A DNA stretch of 64,000 nucleotides, from the NCBI GenBank assembly GCA_049700455.1, contig JBNAVJ010000005.1:68328-132327 (forward strand), in the 5' to 3' direction. This document shows, piece by piece, positions 18,266-28,700 of this stretch. Under the pieces are notes generated by a model. It ran no database searches and was not told the origin of the DNA. It worked only from the letters and a program-made list of their open reading frames with translations. Source of the DNA: JBNAVJ01 sp049700455 (GTDB taxonomy: Bacteria > Bacteroidota > Ignavibacteria > Tepidaquicellales > Tepidaquicellaceae). Position 1 is the stretch's first letter. Each line of letters opens with the position of its first letter. Both the position numbers and the translations under genes were made by a program.

Positions 18266-19105
18266 ATGAGCAGATTAATTGATAGAAGTTTTCATACCAT
18301 TCTTTTGATAAGTCCTGATAGCAGTCAGACTAAAACATTTCAAATTCGTTCAAAACACATTTTACAAGTTAGAAGATACATAATAGGAAGTGTTATTTTT
18401 GTATTGGTGCTGTTTGGTATTATTACAACTCTTATTCTACAGATTTTTTCAAACCGAAACCAGATAGTCCATCTTAACACGGTAATTACTAAAATGGAAT
18501 CGGATGCAAGATTAGTGGATAGTCTCAGAATAAAAGAAGCTATCAGGGAAATTGAATATAACATTAAAGAAATTGACTCTTATGTAAGAGCAAGGCTCAC
18601 CAATCAAATTTCTGCTGGGGGAGAGTCGGATACAAACAAACCGCCTGATGCAAGTATATATAATTTCTATCGCAACTATACAAAATACCTTTATCAAAAA
18701 ATTCAGACTTTACCACTGGGATATCCTAAATCAGGAGAATTAAAATCTGAATTCGGATACCGTGCAAATCCATTTTCACGGAGGGGTTCAGAATTTCATA
18801 AAGGTATTGATATTAAAGGCGAAATTGGTGAACCAATATATGCAACAGCTGATGGGACAGTAGAGTCTGCTGACTGGGACAAAGGTTACGGGAAATGTGT
18901 AAAAATACATCACAAATCAGGCTATACAAGTATTTTCGGGCATTTATCTGCTTTTAATGTAGAACCCGGTCAACATATCAAGGCTGGAGATATTATAGGC
19001 TATGTTGGAAATACAGGCAGATCAACCGGGCCACACTTACATTATGAAATAAGAAAAAATGATGAACCTATAAACACAAATTGGTTTGTATCTTTAAACA
19101 ACTAA
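18266..19105 (+). CDS. Membrane-anchored M23 family metallopeptidase
   Basis: A 279-residue inner-membrane protein with a transmembrane segment (about 38-60), a short coiled coil (about 62-110) and a periplasmic LytM/M23 domain (about 150-275). The zinc-site motifs are intact: EFHKGID (HxxxD) and GPHLHYE (HxH). Enzymes of this type cut peptidoglycan cross-links or activate amidases. The gene lies 13 bases upstream of a bactofilin gene, a pairing known to work together in cell-shape control, so a shape or wall-remodelling function is likely. Confidence 0.88.
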   Translation: MSRLIDRSFHTILLISPDSSQTKTFQIRSKHILQVRRYIIGSVIFVLVLFGIITTLILQIFSNRNQIVHLNTVITKMESDARLVDSLRIKEAIREIEYNIKEIDSYVRARLTNQISAGGESDTNKPPDASIYNFYRNYTKYLYQKIQTLPLGYPKSGELKSEFGYRANPFSRRGSEFHKGIDIKGEIGEPIYATADGTVESADWDKGYGKCVKIHHKSGYTSIFGHLSAFNVEPGQHIKAGDIIGYVGNTGRSTGPHLHYEIRKNDEPINTNWFVSLNN

Positions 19106-19118
19106 AATAAAAAAACAT

Positions 19119-19562
19119 ATGTTCGGAAGTAAACAACAAAAAACCTCTGATGCTACTACTTTTATTAGTAAATCAGAAGATTCACAAATCAAGACATTAA
19201 TTTCTGAGGGTTGTAGGTTTGATGGAAACTTGTTCTCTCCTACCAATACTAAGATTGAAGGATTAGTTAATGGAAATCTCAATGGGGAACGTGGATTAAT
19301 TATAGGTAAAAAAGGCTCAGTGAATGGAGATGTTAGCAGTATTGAGGTCGTTGTGTATGGAACTATTAAAGGCAATATCCGTGCTCACAGCATAGAGATT
19401 AAATCTACCGGTATTGTACAGGGCGATATTGAAACTGATTCTCTTGTTATTGAACAAGGCGGTAAACTTAATGGCGGAGTAAAAATGAGAGAAACACAAC
19501 CAGAGAGTATTCAACCAGCTGATTCAGAAGCTTTTACTCTCCCAGAAGAACCACGTTCATAG
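19119..19562 (+). CDS. Bactofilin
   Basis: Polymer-forming cytoskeletal protein. The 147 residues have a disordered N-terminal tail, then a right-handed beta-helix core of short hydrophobic repeats (about 32-125, e.g. TKIEGLVNGNLNGERGLIIG and GTIKGNIRAHSIEI), and an acidic, proline-containing tail. Bactofilins assemble into non-polar filaments and commonly scaffold M23 peptidases, here the gene immediately upstream. It converges with the minus-strand htrA gene after a 25-base gap. Confidence 0.9.
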   Translation: MFGSKQQKTSDATTFISKSEDSQIKTLISEGCRFDGNLFSPTNTKIEGLVNGNLNGERGLIIGKKGSVNGDVSSIEVVVYGTIKGNIRAHSIEIKSTGIVQGDIETDSLVIEQGGKLNGGVKMRETQPESIQPADSEAFTLPEEPRS

Positions 19563-19587
19563 AAACTGAAGAAAGATACAAAAAAGC

Positions 19588-20775
19588 TTACTTTGATGTA
19601 AGTTTCATCTCAACTTTTTCCCTCTTGCCATTACGGATAACAGTAAGGCTAAGAGTGTCTCCCACTTTAAGGTCATTAACAATCATTATCAAATCCTGTT
19701 CATTACGCACCTTTTCATTATTAGCTTCTATTATAATGTCTTCAGGCTTAAGCCCAGCGTTATCTGCAAGGCCATTCCTTACAACCTGAGTAACAATAAC
19801 CCCATTCTTGTCTGTTAACCCGTAATATTTTGCTATCTGGTCATCAATACCCTGTATTCTGAAACCAACATTAAAATTCCTATCAATCTTACCACTAACT
19901 TTGAGCTGTTCCATTATTTTCTTAACTCTATTAATTGAGATAGCAAAACCTACACCTATACTGCCAGTACTATAAGCACTGCCTGTAAAAATAATAGTAT
20001 TAATACCAATTACTTTACCCTCGACATCAACCAGAGGACCGCCAGAATTACCAGAGTTAATTGATGCATCTGTTTGGACCATATCTTTATATACACGATT
20101 ACCCTCTGCTGCTACTTTCATATTTAAAGCACTTACCACCCCTACTGTCACAGTTGGTTTATCATTAATTTCAAATAGTCCAAAAGGATTTCCAAGTGCT
20201 ATTACCCATTCTCCAATAATCAGATCATCTGAGTTACCAAGAGTAACAGTTGGACAATTTTTTTTATCAATCTTGAGCAATGCCACATCAGAAACAGGAT
20301 CGGAACCAATCAGTTGTGCATCAAAAGTTTCACCTGAAGTAAGCGTCACAGTTATTTTTGTTGCTTTGCCAGCAACATGGTCATTAGTAAGTATATAACC
20401 ATCTTCAGAAATAATAAATCCTGAACCAAGTCCTCGAACAATCTGTTTTTGAGGTCCTAAATCTCCAAAAAACTGTCTGAAGAAAGGATCATTAAAAAAT
20501 GGATCCCTCACTTCTCTTTCTTCAACAACGTTAATACCAACTATAGCAGGCGCAACTTTCTCAATAGCACGTGTAATAGCAGTTTGTCTCTCCTGGGATA
20601 CTTCTTTGTTTTGAGATTGTTTATCATCTGAGACAACTGTAATACTACGAAAATAATACTTTGAGAATAGTATCCCACCAAGTATCATCCCTCCGGCAAG
20701 GGTCAGAACAATAACAACAGGAATCACTATTTTCATCTTAGAAGACAAAACTCTACTTATTGTAATATCACTCAT
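19588..20775 (-). CDS. HtrA/DegP-family serine protease
   Basis: Periplasmic, membrane-anchored quality-control protease. The 395 residues comprise a transmembrane anchor (about 15-38), a trypsin-like domain with the triad H133 (TNDHV), D163 (SDVALL) and S244 (SGNSGGPL), and a single C-terminal PDZ domain (about 300-390). The one-PDZ architecture resembles DegS more than DegP. The start overlaps the upstream transketolase-half stop by four bases (ATGA), so the two are translationally coupled. Confidence 0.92.
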   Translation of the reverse strand: MSDITISRVLSSKMKIVIPVVIVLTLAGGMILGGILFSKYYFRSITVVSDDKQSQNKEVSQERQTAITRAIEKVAPAIVGINVVEEREVRDPFFNDPFFRQFFGDLGPQKQIVRGLGSGFIISEDGYILTNDHVAGKATKITVTLTSGETFDAQLIGSDPVSDVALLKIDKKNCPTVTLGNSDDLIIGEWVIALGNPFGLFEINDKPTVTVGVVSALNMKVAAEGNRVYKDMVQTDASINSGNSGGPLVDVEGKVIGINTIIFTGSAYSTGSIGVGFAISINRVKKIMEQLKVSGKIDRNFNVGFRIQGIDDQIAKYYGLTDKNGVIVTQVVRNGLADNAGLKPEDIIIEANNEKVRNEQDLIMIVNDLKVGDTLSLTVIRNGKREKVEMKLTSK

Positions 20776-21743
20776 AATTTATGGGTTAGTTTTTTTTTAA
20801 CTTTTTCAACTATTATAAATTTATCTATTTTATATTTATTCATCAATTCCTTCATTGTTCCACTTTCACCAAACGTATCTTCAACAGCCACAAAATCCAT
20901 TTTCACAGGAAATTTCCTGGAAAGTACCTCAGCCACAGCGCTATATAAACCACCATGCTTTTGATGATCTTCGCAGGTAATAATAAGCCCCGTTTCAGCA
21001 GCACATTTAACCAGTGTATCTTCATCAAGTGGCTTAACGGTATGAATATTTACAACTCTGGCGCTAATGCCTTCTTTACTTAGCATTTCTGCAGCAAGAA
21101 TAGCTTCCCAAACAAGGAGACCATTAGCAACAAGTGTTACATCGTCTCCATCCATAAGAACCTCAGCTTTACCAAGCTCAAAGGGAGTATTTATATCAGT
21201 AAAGTTAGGGGTTTTATCTCTGTAAAATCTTACATAAACAGGCCCATTAAAATTAGCTATTTCCATTATAGCTCGATAGGTTTGATTATAATCACAGGGA
21301 GTTAAAACTGTCATATGTGGTAAGACCCTCATTAAAGCAACATCTTCAAGAGATTGATGAGTTGCACCATCCGGACCTACAGAAATCCCACAATGTGAAG
21401 CACAAATTTTAACATTCATTTCACTGTAAGCAATAGCCTGACGAATCTGATCAAAAGGTCTACCTGTAGCAAATTCGCCATAAGTGGAGGCAAAAGGGAT
21501 TTTACCTGCAACAGCCAGACCCGCAGCAGTTCCCATCATATCCTGCTCAGCTATTCCTACTGAGATAAATCTATCCGGGAATCTATCTCTAAAAAGGTTA
21601 GTTTTAACTGAAGGTGACACGTCCCCCCCCAGCACAACTACATTAGCATTGCTTTCTCCAAGTTCGAGAAGAGCATCAGCAAACCCCTGCCTGGTTTCCT
21701 TTAACTCGGGATTGTTTAAATCAAGGTCTTTTCGAAGTTCCAT
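20772..21743 (-). CDS. Transketolase, C-terminal subunit (split enzyme)
   Basis: Carries the pyrimidine-binding and C-terminal domains of transketolase (323 residues): VLGGDVSPSVKTN, the cofactor-contacting SVGIAEQDMMGTAAGLA, and a transketolase C domain with HTVKPLDEDTL. In split transketolases this half pairs with an N-terminal, TPP-diphosphate-binding half, usually encoded directly upstream. Here the upstream position is a divergent histidine kinase, so the partner must lie elsewhere. Coupled to htrA by a four-base overlap. Confidence 0.88.
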   Translation of the reverse strand: MELRKDLDLNNPELKETRQGFADALLELGESNANVVVLGGDVSPSVKTNLFRDRFPDRFISVGIAEQDMMGTAAGLAVAGKIPFASTYGEFATGRPFDQIRQAIAYSEMNVKICASHCGISVGPDGATHQSLEDVALMRVLPHMTVLTPCDYNQTYRAIMEIANFNGPVYVRFYRDKTPNFTDINTPFELGKAEVLMDGDDVTLVANGLLVWEAILAAEMLSKEGISARVVNIHTVKPLDEDTLVKCAAETGLIITCEDHQKHGGLYSAVAEVLSRKFPVKMDFVAVEDTFGESGTMKELMNKYKIDKFIIVEKVKKKLTHKL

Positions 21744-21901
21744 TTCAACTATTATTTTGCTTTCATTATTAACGAATTTGCGTGAAAAAAGTTCATTCCG
21801 GGAAGTTAAAACAAATTCTCTACGAAAGGATATTGGTAGTTATAACTAAAAAACATTGAAATTAAAACTTACTATTGTTTTAGTATTCTTACCCATAATA
21901 A

Positions 21902-21913
21902 AATTTATAAATT
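21902..21913. promoter_or_regulatory. 12-bp palindrome, possible operator half of a pair
   Basis: AATTTATAAATT, a perfect palindrome identical to the core of the 18-bp palindrome at 21973-21990. The two centres are 74 bases apart in the divergent promoter region between the transketolase-half/htrA operon and the kinase-selD-selU operon. AT richness makes chance occurrence possible. Confidence 0.35.
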
Positions 21914-21972
21914 ATCATATACCGAACTTCATATTTTTGACAGCAAATAGAAATAGTAGAAGGAAGTTTAAA

Positions 21973-21990
21973 TTGAATTTATAAATTCAA
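21973..21990. promoter_or_regulatory. 18-bp perfect palindrome upstream of the histidine kinase
   Basis: TTGAATTTATAAATTCAA is its own reverse complement and lies about 45 bases upstream of the kinase start codon. It shares a 12-bp core with 21902-21913. The location suits a dimeric regulator of one or both divergent operons; this is inferred from symmetry and position only. Confidence 0.45.
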
Positions 21991-22035
21991 CCAAAATCAA
22001 TATATTATTTTCAAGAAATTAAAATCAGAATAAAA

Positions 22036-23544
22036 TTGGAACAGAAAAATAAATATTCAGAATATCTATCTTTTGAGGAAATGCTCTGTCCAATAGTAAT
22101 AGTAACTCCTCAAAAAGATAAGTTCGTAATTGAATATGTAAACTCAAGTTTCAGGAAAATGTTAGCTGCTGAACCTGAACAGTTAATTGGGATAGGAGTA
22201 AGTAATTTACTCAAAGACTTCTTTAGAGAAAAAAAATTACTTTTTTCACTCGAAATGGCTGTTGAACAAATCCACTATGCTCTTGAAGTCTCCTCAAGAC
22301 AGCAAACCCTACAAATTGTAGAAGGGTTTATTTGGAACGAAGAAGGCAATAGATACCCGGACCAACTCCTCTGTATTCCGTTCAAAAAAGACCAGGATGT
22401 AAAAGTATTGCTTGTGTTTACACACCTTGGCAATGAAAATTTTTATTCCTCAACTGTTAAAAGTTATATTGACCTCTTTAATACCGTTACTGATGCAATT
22501 TATATACAGGATGAAAATGGGTATTTTCTGGACGTGAATAAAGGAGCTCTAAAAATGTATGGCTACAACCGTGAAGAATTCATTGGCAGGACACCCGAAT
22601 TTCTTTCTGCACCGGGGAAAAATGACCTAAAAAAACTTGCGGAGGATATAAAAAGAGCCTTCAAGGGAGAAAAAGTTTCTTTCGAATTCTGGGGGCAGCG
22701 GAAAAATGGGGAAATCTTCCCAAAGGAAGTAATTCTGCATAAAGGAAAATACTTTGACAAAGATGTTATTATAGCAACAGCAAGAGACATAACAGAAAGA
22801 AAAAATTATGAACAAAAAATTCTTGAAATCAATCAGCAGTTAAAGGAAATGAGTTTAGCTAAAGATAAATTCTTTTCTATAATCGCTCATGATTTGAGAA
22901 GCCCATTCCATGGTCTTCTCGGATTTTCCGAAATTATTTTAAACGAAATAGATAAGCTCTCAAGAGAAGAGATAAAAGAATATTCAAAATATATCAATTC
23001 ACTCTCAAAAAAGATGTATGAACTTGTTGACAAGTTACTTCAATGGTCACAGATTCAAACTGGAAAAATTGAGTATTCCCCTGCTAAAGTTAATATTTCC
23101 CAACTAATAAAAAGTATACTCGAGCTCTTTCAAACTAATATTTCACTAAAAAGGATCAATTTGACGATGCTACTACCAGAAGAGTTAACTGTTTTTGCTG
23201 ATGCTCAAATGATACAGTCAGTTTTTTCTAATCTTATATCAAATGCTATCAAATATACTAAACCGGGAGGGCTTATATACATCACTTCCGAAGCTGAAGA
23301 CAACACAATAGCAATTTCAATAACTGATACTGGAGTAGGTATGGATAAAGATGATATTGATAAACTTTTTAGAATAGATAAGACTTTCACCACCCCTGGA
23401 ACAAATGATGAACAGGGCAGCGGATTAGGTTTACTAATCACAAAAGAATTGGTTGAAAAAAATCATGGCAAAATAAAAGTCAGTAGCCAAAAAGGAACAG
23501 GTACAACTTTTACAATAATATTACCAAAAGAACCAAAAGAATAG
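22036..23544 (+). CDS. Soluble PAS-domain sensor histidine kinase
   Basis: A 502-residue cytosolic kinase without transmembrane segments. It has an N-terminal degenerate PAS-like domain (about 15-130), a PAS/PAC domain (about 140-258), HisKA with phospho-acceptor H285 (SIIAHDLRSPFHG), and HATPase_c with N-box SNLISNAIKYT, G1 DTGVGMD and G2 GSGLGL. The start is TTG at 22036; no in-frame ATG exists until FEEM. No response regulator is adjacent. selD begins two bases after its stop, indicating cotranscription with selenium genes. Confidence 0.88.
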   Translation: MEQKNKYSEYLSFEEMLCPIVIVTPQKDKFVIEYVNSSFRKMLAAEPEQLIGIGVSNLLKDFFREKKLLFSLEMAVEQIHYALEVSSRQQTLQIVEGFIWNEEGNRYPDQLLCIPFKKDQDVKVLLVFTHLGNENFYSSTVKSYIDLFNTVTDAIYIQDENGYFLDVNKGALKMYGYNREEFIGRTPEFLSAPGKNDLKKLAEDIKRAFKGEKVSFEFWGQRKNGEIFPKEVILHKGKYFDKDVIIATARDITERKNYEQKILEINQQLKEMSLAKDKFFSIIAHDLRSPFHGLLGFSEIILNEIDKLSREEIKEYSKYINSLSKKMYELVDKLLQWSQIQTGKIEYSPAKVNISQLIKSILELFQTNISLKRINLTMLLPEELTVFADAQMIQSVFSNLISNAIKYTKPGGLIYITSEAEDNTIAISITDTGVGMDKDDIDKLFRIDKTFTTPGTNDEQGSGLGLLITKELVEKNHGKIKVSSQKGTGTTFTIILPKEPKE

Positions 23545-23546
23545 AT

Positions 23547-24602
23547 ATGAAAGACGTCCGTTTGACTCAAATGGTAACTTCGGCTGGATGTGCGGCAAAG
23601 CTATTTCCATTTTTACTTTCTGATATTTTAAATGGAGTGGAATTTTTCAACGATAAAAACGTTATTGTAGGTTTTGAAGGAAAAGATGATGCAGGCGTAT
23701 ACAGGATAAACGAAGAACTTGCACTAATAGCTACCACAGACTTTTTTACCCCTGTTGTAGATGACCCTTATACTTATGGACAGATTGCAGTAACAAATTC
23801 ATTAAGTGATGTTTATGCAATGGGTGGCATTCCAAAATTTGCTCTAAACATAGTTGCCTTTCCACAGACTGAGGATCTGGAAATTCTTAAAGAAATATTG
23901 CGTGGAGGTGCGGACAAGGCTAAAGAGGCAGAATGTTCAATCATTGGTGGTCACAGCGTAGATATAAAAAACATACTATATGGACTTGCGGTAACTGGAT
24001 TGGTCCAACTTAAGAATTTGAAAACAAATGACAATGCGCAAGAGGATGATATCCTTATCCTTACAAAACCTCTTGGCACCGGTTTGCTAAACAATGCAGT
24101 AAAATATAGTACTCTACCGGAAAATCAGTATCAATCCTTGATTAATTCTATGTTGCGACTAAACAAATCTGCAAGTGAAATAATGATTAAATACAGTGCA
24201 AATGCCTGTACTGATGTAACCGGCTTTGGACTTGCAGGCCACAGTATGCAAATGGCAGTCGCTTCAAAAAAAGTTCTGCATTTCAGGATGAAAAATCTAC
24301 CAGTGTTTGAAGGTGCATTTGATGCTATAGAAAAAAAACTTCTAACACGGGCAGATAAATCTAATCGAATATATACAGCACAAAATATTCAAACTGTTGG
24401 AAAGATTGATGTAAACCTTGAACATATTTTTTATGACCCCCAAACATCTGGAGGCCTCCTTATTTCTATACCAGAGAAATTTGCCAATGCCGCGCTTCAA
24501 GAACTTAAGGAGAAGGGTGACCTGAACTCTTCAATTGTTGGTTGGGTTAAAGCTCCTGATAAAAACTCTTCGGAAGGAACAGTAGTTCTTCATTATGAAT
24601 GA
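23547..24602 (+). CDS. selD: Selenide, water dikinase (selenophosphate synthetase)
   Basis: Makes selenophosphate from selenide and ATP, the selenium donor for 2-selenouridine tRNA and selenoproteins. The 351-residue protein retains the catalytic Cys and Lys as TSAGCAAK (C15, K18); no in-frame TGA suggests it is the Cys form. Other family segments include GKDDAGVY, TDFFTPVVDDPYTYGQIA, the GGHSVD loop and DPQTSGGLL. It overlaps selU by eight bases. With selU adjacent and no selA/selB in view, the supported use is tRNA selenation. Confidence 0.95.
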   Translation: MKDVRLTQMVTSAGCAAKLFPFLLSDILNGVEFFNDKNVIVGFEGKDDAGVYRINEELALIATTDFFTPVVDDPYTYGQIAVTNSLSDVYAMGGIPKFALNIVAFPQTEDLEILKEILRGGADKAKEAECSIIGGHSVDIKNILYGLAVTGLVQLKNLKTNDNAQEDDILILTKPLGTGLLNNAVKYSTLPENQYQSLINSMLRLNKSASEIMIKYSANACTDVTGFGLAGHSMQMAVASKKVLHFRMKNLPVFEGAFDAIEKKLLTRADKSNRIYTAQNIQTVGKIDVNLEHIFYDPQTSGGLLISIPEKFANAALQELKEKGDLNSSIVGWVKAPDKNSSEGTVVLHYE

Positions 24603-25785
24603 AAAACTTAATTTTGCTAATGATAGAGAACTATTTGCTTACGTACGACAGTACAATCTCGAGAATGTAAAAGATTTAACCTCACTTATTCCGGAATATG
24701 TACTTGAATATATCAGCATCGAAGAAATAATTGAGAAAATCAAGAAACAGGAATTAGATTTTATTCTTCTCGATGCAAGGTCTGAAAAGGAATATGAGGA
24801 AACACACATCCCTTATGCCCTAAATTTCCCGGTACTATCCAACATAGAGCGCCATAATGTAGGTTTAGTTTATGCCAGATATGACCAACGTGCAGCTTTA
24901 TTATTGGCAAAAGAATATGCTGACTTTAAAATTAACGATCTGGACAGATTTCTAAAGAATCACAATGTAGACAAACAAGTGGTGTATATCTATTGTTGGC
25001 GTGGTGGAGGTAGAAGCAAATACCTTGCAAAAATGGTAATAGATTGCGGCTATAAAGTAAAAATTATTCACGGAGGTATAAAGTCTTTCCGACAGCTGGT
25101 TAATAAGTTTAATAGTATAAATCCATTTCCCTACAACTTAATAGAGATAAGTGGTTTAACTGGAGTAGGAAAAACCAGGATATTACGTTCAATTAATAAA
25201 AAACTTGCTACCATAGATCTTGAACATTCTGCCCGTCATTTTTCCTCACTTTTCGGGTATGTGCCTTATAAGATTCGCTACCAACAACCCGTTTATAGCC
25301 AAACTGCATTTGAAAACAACATCTTTTCAGAGATTCTTATTAACTACTCCCGGTATCAGAAATATCCTTTTTATCTTATAGAATCAGAGAGTAAGAAAGT
25401 AGGCAATTTTCTACTCCCAGAAAATTTATACTATAAATTACTTAATGCATTAAGTATTAACATATATGCAAATATAGAAGTTAGAGTATCTTTCCTTAAA
25501 GAAGATTATTTCATTAACGACGAGGGAAGGTTGGAAATGTTAAAGATATTTTTGGAAAAAGAGAGATTTTTCAAACAAGAAGTTGGAGGTAAACTCTACA
25601 ATGAGCTCCTTAGCAATCTTGAGGAAAACAAAATTGATAGTTTCATAGAAAAGATGCTTATTAACTATTACGATGTAAAATACAGAAAAAAACAAAAAAC
25701 TCCTATTCTCGAGGTTGAAAACGATCTTCAATTGTCCGCAGCTGATGAAATTATATCTTTTTTAACAACTCAATTCAAACCATAA
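24595..25785 (+). CDS. selU: tRNA 2-selenouridine synthase
   Basis: Replaces sulfur with selenium at the wobble 2-thiouridine of certain tRNAs, using selenophosphate. The 396 residues have a rhodanese domain (about 50-170) with catalytic C134 in YCWRGGGRSK, then a P-loop domain with GLTGVGKT (187-194). The N-terminal stretch before the rhodanese domain, about 50 residues, is longer than usual for the family. It overlaps selD by eight bases and abuts the convergent 2-oxoglutarate dehydrogenase gene with no gap. Also called mnmH or ybbB. Confidence 0.92.
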   Translation: MNEKLNFANDRELFAYVRQYNLENVKDLTSLIPEYVLEYISIEEIIEKIKKQELDFILLDARSEKEYEETHIPYALNFPVLSNIERHNVGLVYARYDQRAALLLAKEYADFKINDLDRFLKNHNVDKQVVYIYCWRGGGRSKYLAKMVIDCGYKVKIIHGGIKSFRQLVNKFNSINPFPYNLIEISGLTGVGKTRILRSINKKLATIDLEHSARHFSSLFGYVPYKIRYQQPVYSQTAFENNIFSEILINYSRYQKYPFYLIESESKKVGNFLLPENLYYKLLNALSINIYANIEVRVSFLKEDYFINDEGRLEMLKIFLEKERFFKQEVGGKLYNELLSNLEENKIDSFIEKMLINYYDVKYRKKQKTPILEVENDLQLSAADEIISFLTTQFKP

Positions 25786-28700
25786 TCATACATTAAAAGC
25801 CTCCTGTAAAAGTTTGTTTTGAGTTTCCTGAAAGCTTTTATAGGAACCAGGAGCAGGACTCGGACTACTTTTCCGAGATACAAATGAGAATTTAAACTTG
25901 CGAAGAAATCCCTCTTTTAAGAGTCTATTTCTCATAAAGTTCATAGCCCCCATATTTTCCGGCTCTTCCTGAACCCATACAAACTTTTTAGCCTCAGGAT
26001 AAGTTGACAGAATCTCTTCTATTTCATTCTTTGGAAATGGATAATATTGTTCAAGTCTGACGATAGCCGTATTATCAATCTTATTAGCAGTCCTATAGGC
26101 AAGCAAGTCATAATAAACTTTGCCACTTGTTAAAATAACTTTTTTGACAGATTTTCTATCAATAGCATTATCATCAATAACAGTAATGAATTTCCCATTC
26201 AGAAATTCATTCAAATCTGACTTAACAAGCGGATGCCTTAATAGGCTCTTTGGTGTCATTATAACCAGAGGTCGGAGATTGGATTGATATATATGGCGCC
26301 TTAAAAGATGATAATATTGAGATGGGAGTGTTGGATTACAAACTTCCATATTACCATCTGAACAGAGTAAAAGAAATCTTTCAAGCCTTGCACTTGAATG
26401 TTCAGGTCCCTGCCCTTCCTGTCCGTGAGGAAGCAACATTACAAGATTGTTTCTAAGCCCCCATTTAACATAAGAGCTCGAAATAAAATTATCTATTATT
26501 ACCTGAGCAGCATTAGCAAAATCCCCAAACTGTGCTTCCCAGATAACAAGTGAAATTGGATCAGCGACACTGTAACCAAACTCAAATCCAAGCACAGCTG
26601 CCTCTGAAAGCAAACTATCAAGCGGCTCAATCAATGCCTGCCCCGAAGCAATGTGATTAAGTGGGATATATTCATTCCCGTTTTCAACATCAACAAAAAT
26701 TAAGTGCCTTTGGGAAAAAGTTCCACGACTGCTATCCTGACCACTCAATCGAACAGGGATTCCATCCAGTAAAAAACTACCAAAGGCAAGAGATTCTGCA
26801 AGTGCCCAGTCAATACTTCCCTCTCCATTTAAGATTAATTTTCTTAAATCAATAAACTTTTTGAGTTTTGGGTGTAGATGAAAATCGAGAGGGAGTTCAG
26901 TTAATCCTCTGAGAATTTTCATAAGGGTCTCATAATCTAAACTTCGGGGCTCGTTAGTCTTTCTTTTCACAATTTCTGTTTCGTCAACAGCCAACGGAAC
27001 ATTTGATTCAAAATGCACTTCTTTTGAATGCAACAGTTTATGTTCAGAATTCATCTTATCTTGAATAACAGATTCAATTTTTGATATATCCTCTTTTGTT
27101 AGAACACGTTCCTTTATTAATTTTTCTTCATAAATCTGTTTAACAGAAGGATGTGAACGGATTACTTTATAAAGCAAAGGTTGAGTAAAGGCAGGTTCAT
27201 CCGTTTCATTGTGTCCAAGCCGTCTATAAGTGATAATATCAATTACAACATCTTTTTTGAATTTCATTCTATATTCATAAGCTAATTTAGTTACCCAGAG
27301 TGCAGCCTCAGGGTCATCACCGTTAACATGAAATATTGGAGCCTGAACCATTTTTGCAACATCAGAAGCATAAACAGTAGAACGAGCTTCGGCAGGAGAT
27401 GTTGTAAATCCTATTTGATTATTAATTATGATATGAATTGTTCCGCCTGTACTGTATCCTTGCAGTTGCGATAAATTAAGCGTTTCTGCTACAATCCCTT
27501 CACCTGCAAACGCTGCATCGCCATGTAACAGTACGGGAATTATCGATGACTTTTCTCTGTCATCAGCTCTGGTTTGTTTGGCACGAACAATCCCTTCGAC
27601 TACAGGATTAACAAACTCAAGATGTGAAGGGTTTGAAGCTAATGTAACCTTTATTTCAAAATCATTATTTGTTTTATATATCCCTGAAGCTCCAAGATGA
27701 TACTTCACATCCCCGGAACCCTGCACAGATTGCAAATCAACAATATCCTCAAATTCCGAGAAGATTGCGTAAAGTGGTTTTCGGATTATATTAGCAAGAA
27801 CATTAAGTCTTCCCCGATGAGCCATACCTATAACAACTTCCTTTACGCTATCATTGGCCGCCTCGCTCAAGAGGAAGTCCAGAGTCGGTATTAATGTTTC
27901 AGAACCTTCAAGAGAGAATCTCTTATGGCCAATGTATTTTTTATCTATAAAGTGTTCAAAACTTTCTGCCTCAATAAGTTTCTCCAGTATTCTTTTCTTA
28001 ACTGATGAATTAAATACTGGCTGATTTCGGACTACCTCCATATTGTTCTGTAACCATAATTTCTCTTCCGGATCCTGAATATGACGATATTCAACTCCTA
28101 TTTTTTCACAATAAGTCTGATGTAACATTTCAAGAATATCACGTAGTTTTGCCGTCCGCAATCCTCCTAACCCATCAGTAATAAATTCTCTATCATAATC
28201 CCATACGGTAAAGCCATAACTTACAGGATCGAGTTCAGGGTGATAATGAGATTTAGAACTGAGCGGGTCTGTATTTGCAATAAGATGGCCTCGAACTCGA
28301 TACATATTAATCATCTGTAAAGTCTTAGCTTGCTTCTCTATCTCAACAATATTAGCAGTTTCGGATATAGTATCAGTAGATCTGTCAACCTGCCATATCA
28401 ATGGTCTTTGAGGTATCTCAAGAGAATCAAAAATTTCATCATAGAAGTTATCTTCACCAATCAACAACTCATGAATTTTTTTCAGAAACAAACCAGATTC
28501 CGCCCCCTGAATAATTCTATGATCATAGGTACTTGTGATATTCATAATCTTGCTTAACCCTAGGTTTGAAATTATGTTTTGAGATACTCCCTGGAATCCC
28601 GGAGGATAGTCTATTGCACCCGTAGCAATAATTGCCCCCTGTCCAACCATTAATCTGGGAGAAGAAGATACAGTACCAATAGTACCTGGATTAGTCAAAG

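Noticed and set aside
23547..25785. Selenoprotein (in-frame TGA as Sec) in selD
   Set aside because: The active site encodes Cys (TGT) and the frame is open throughout.
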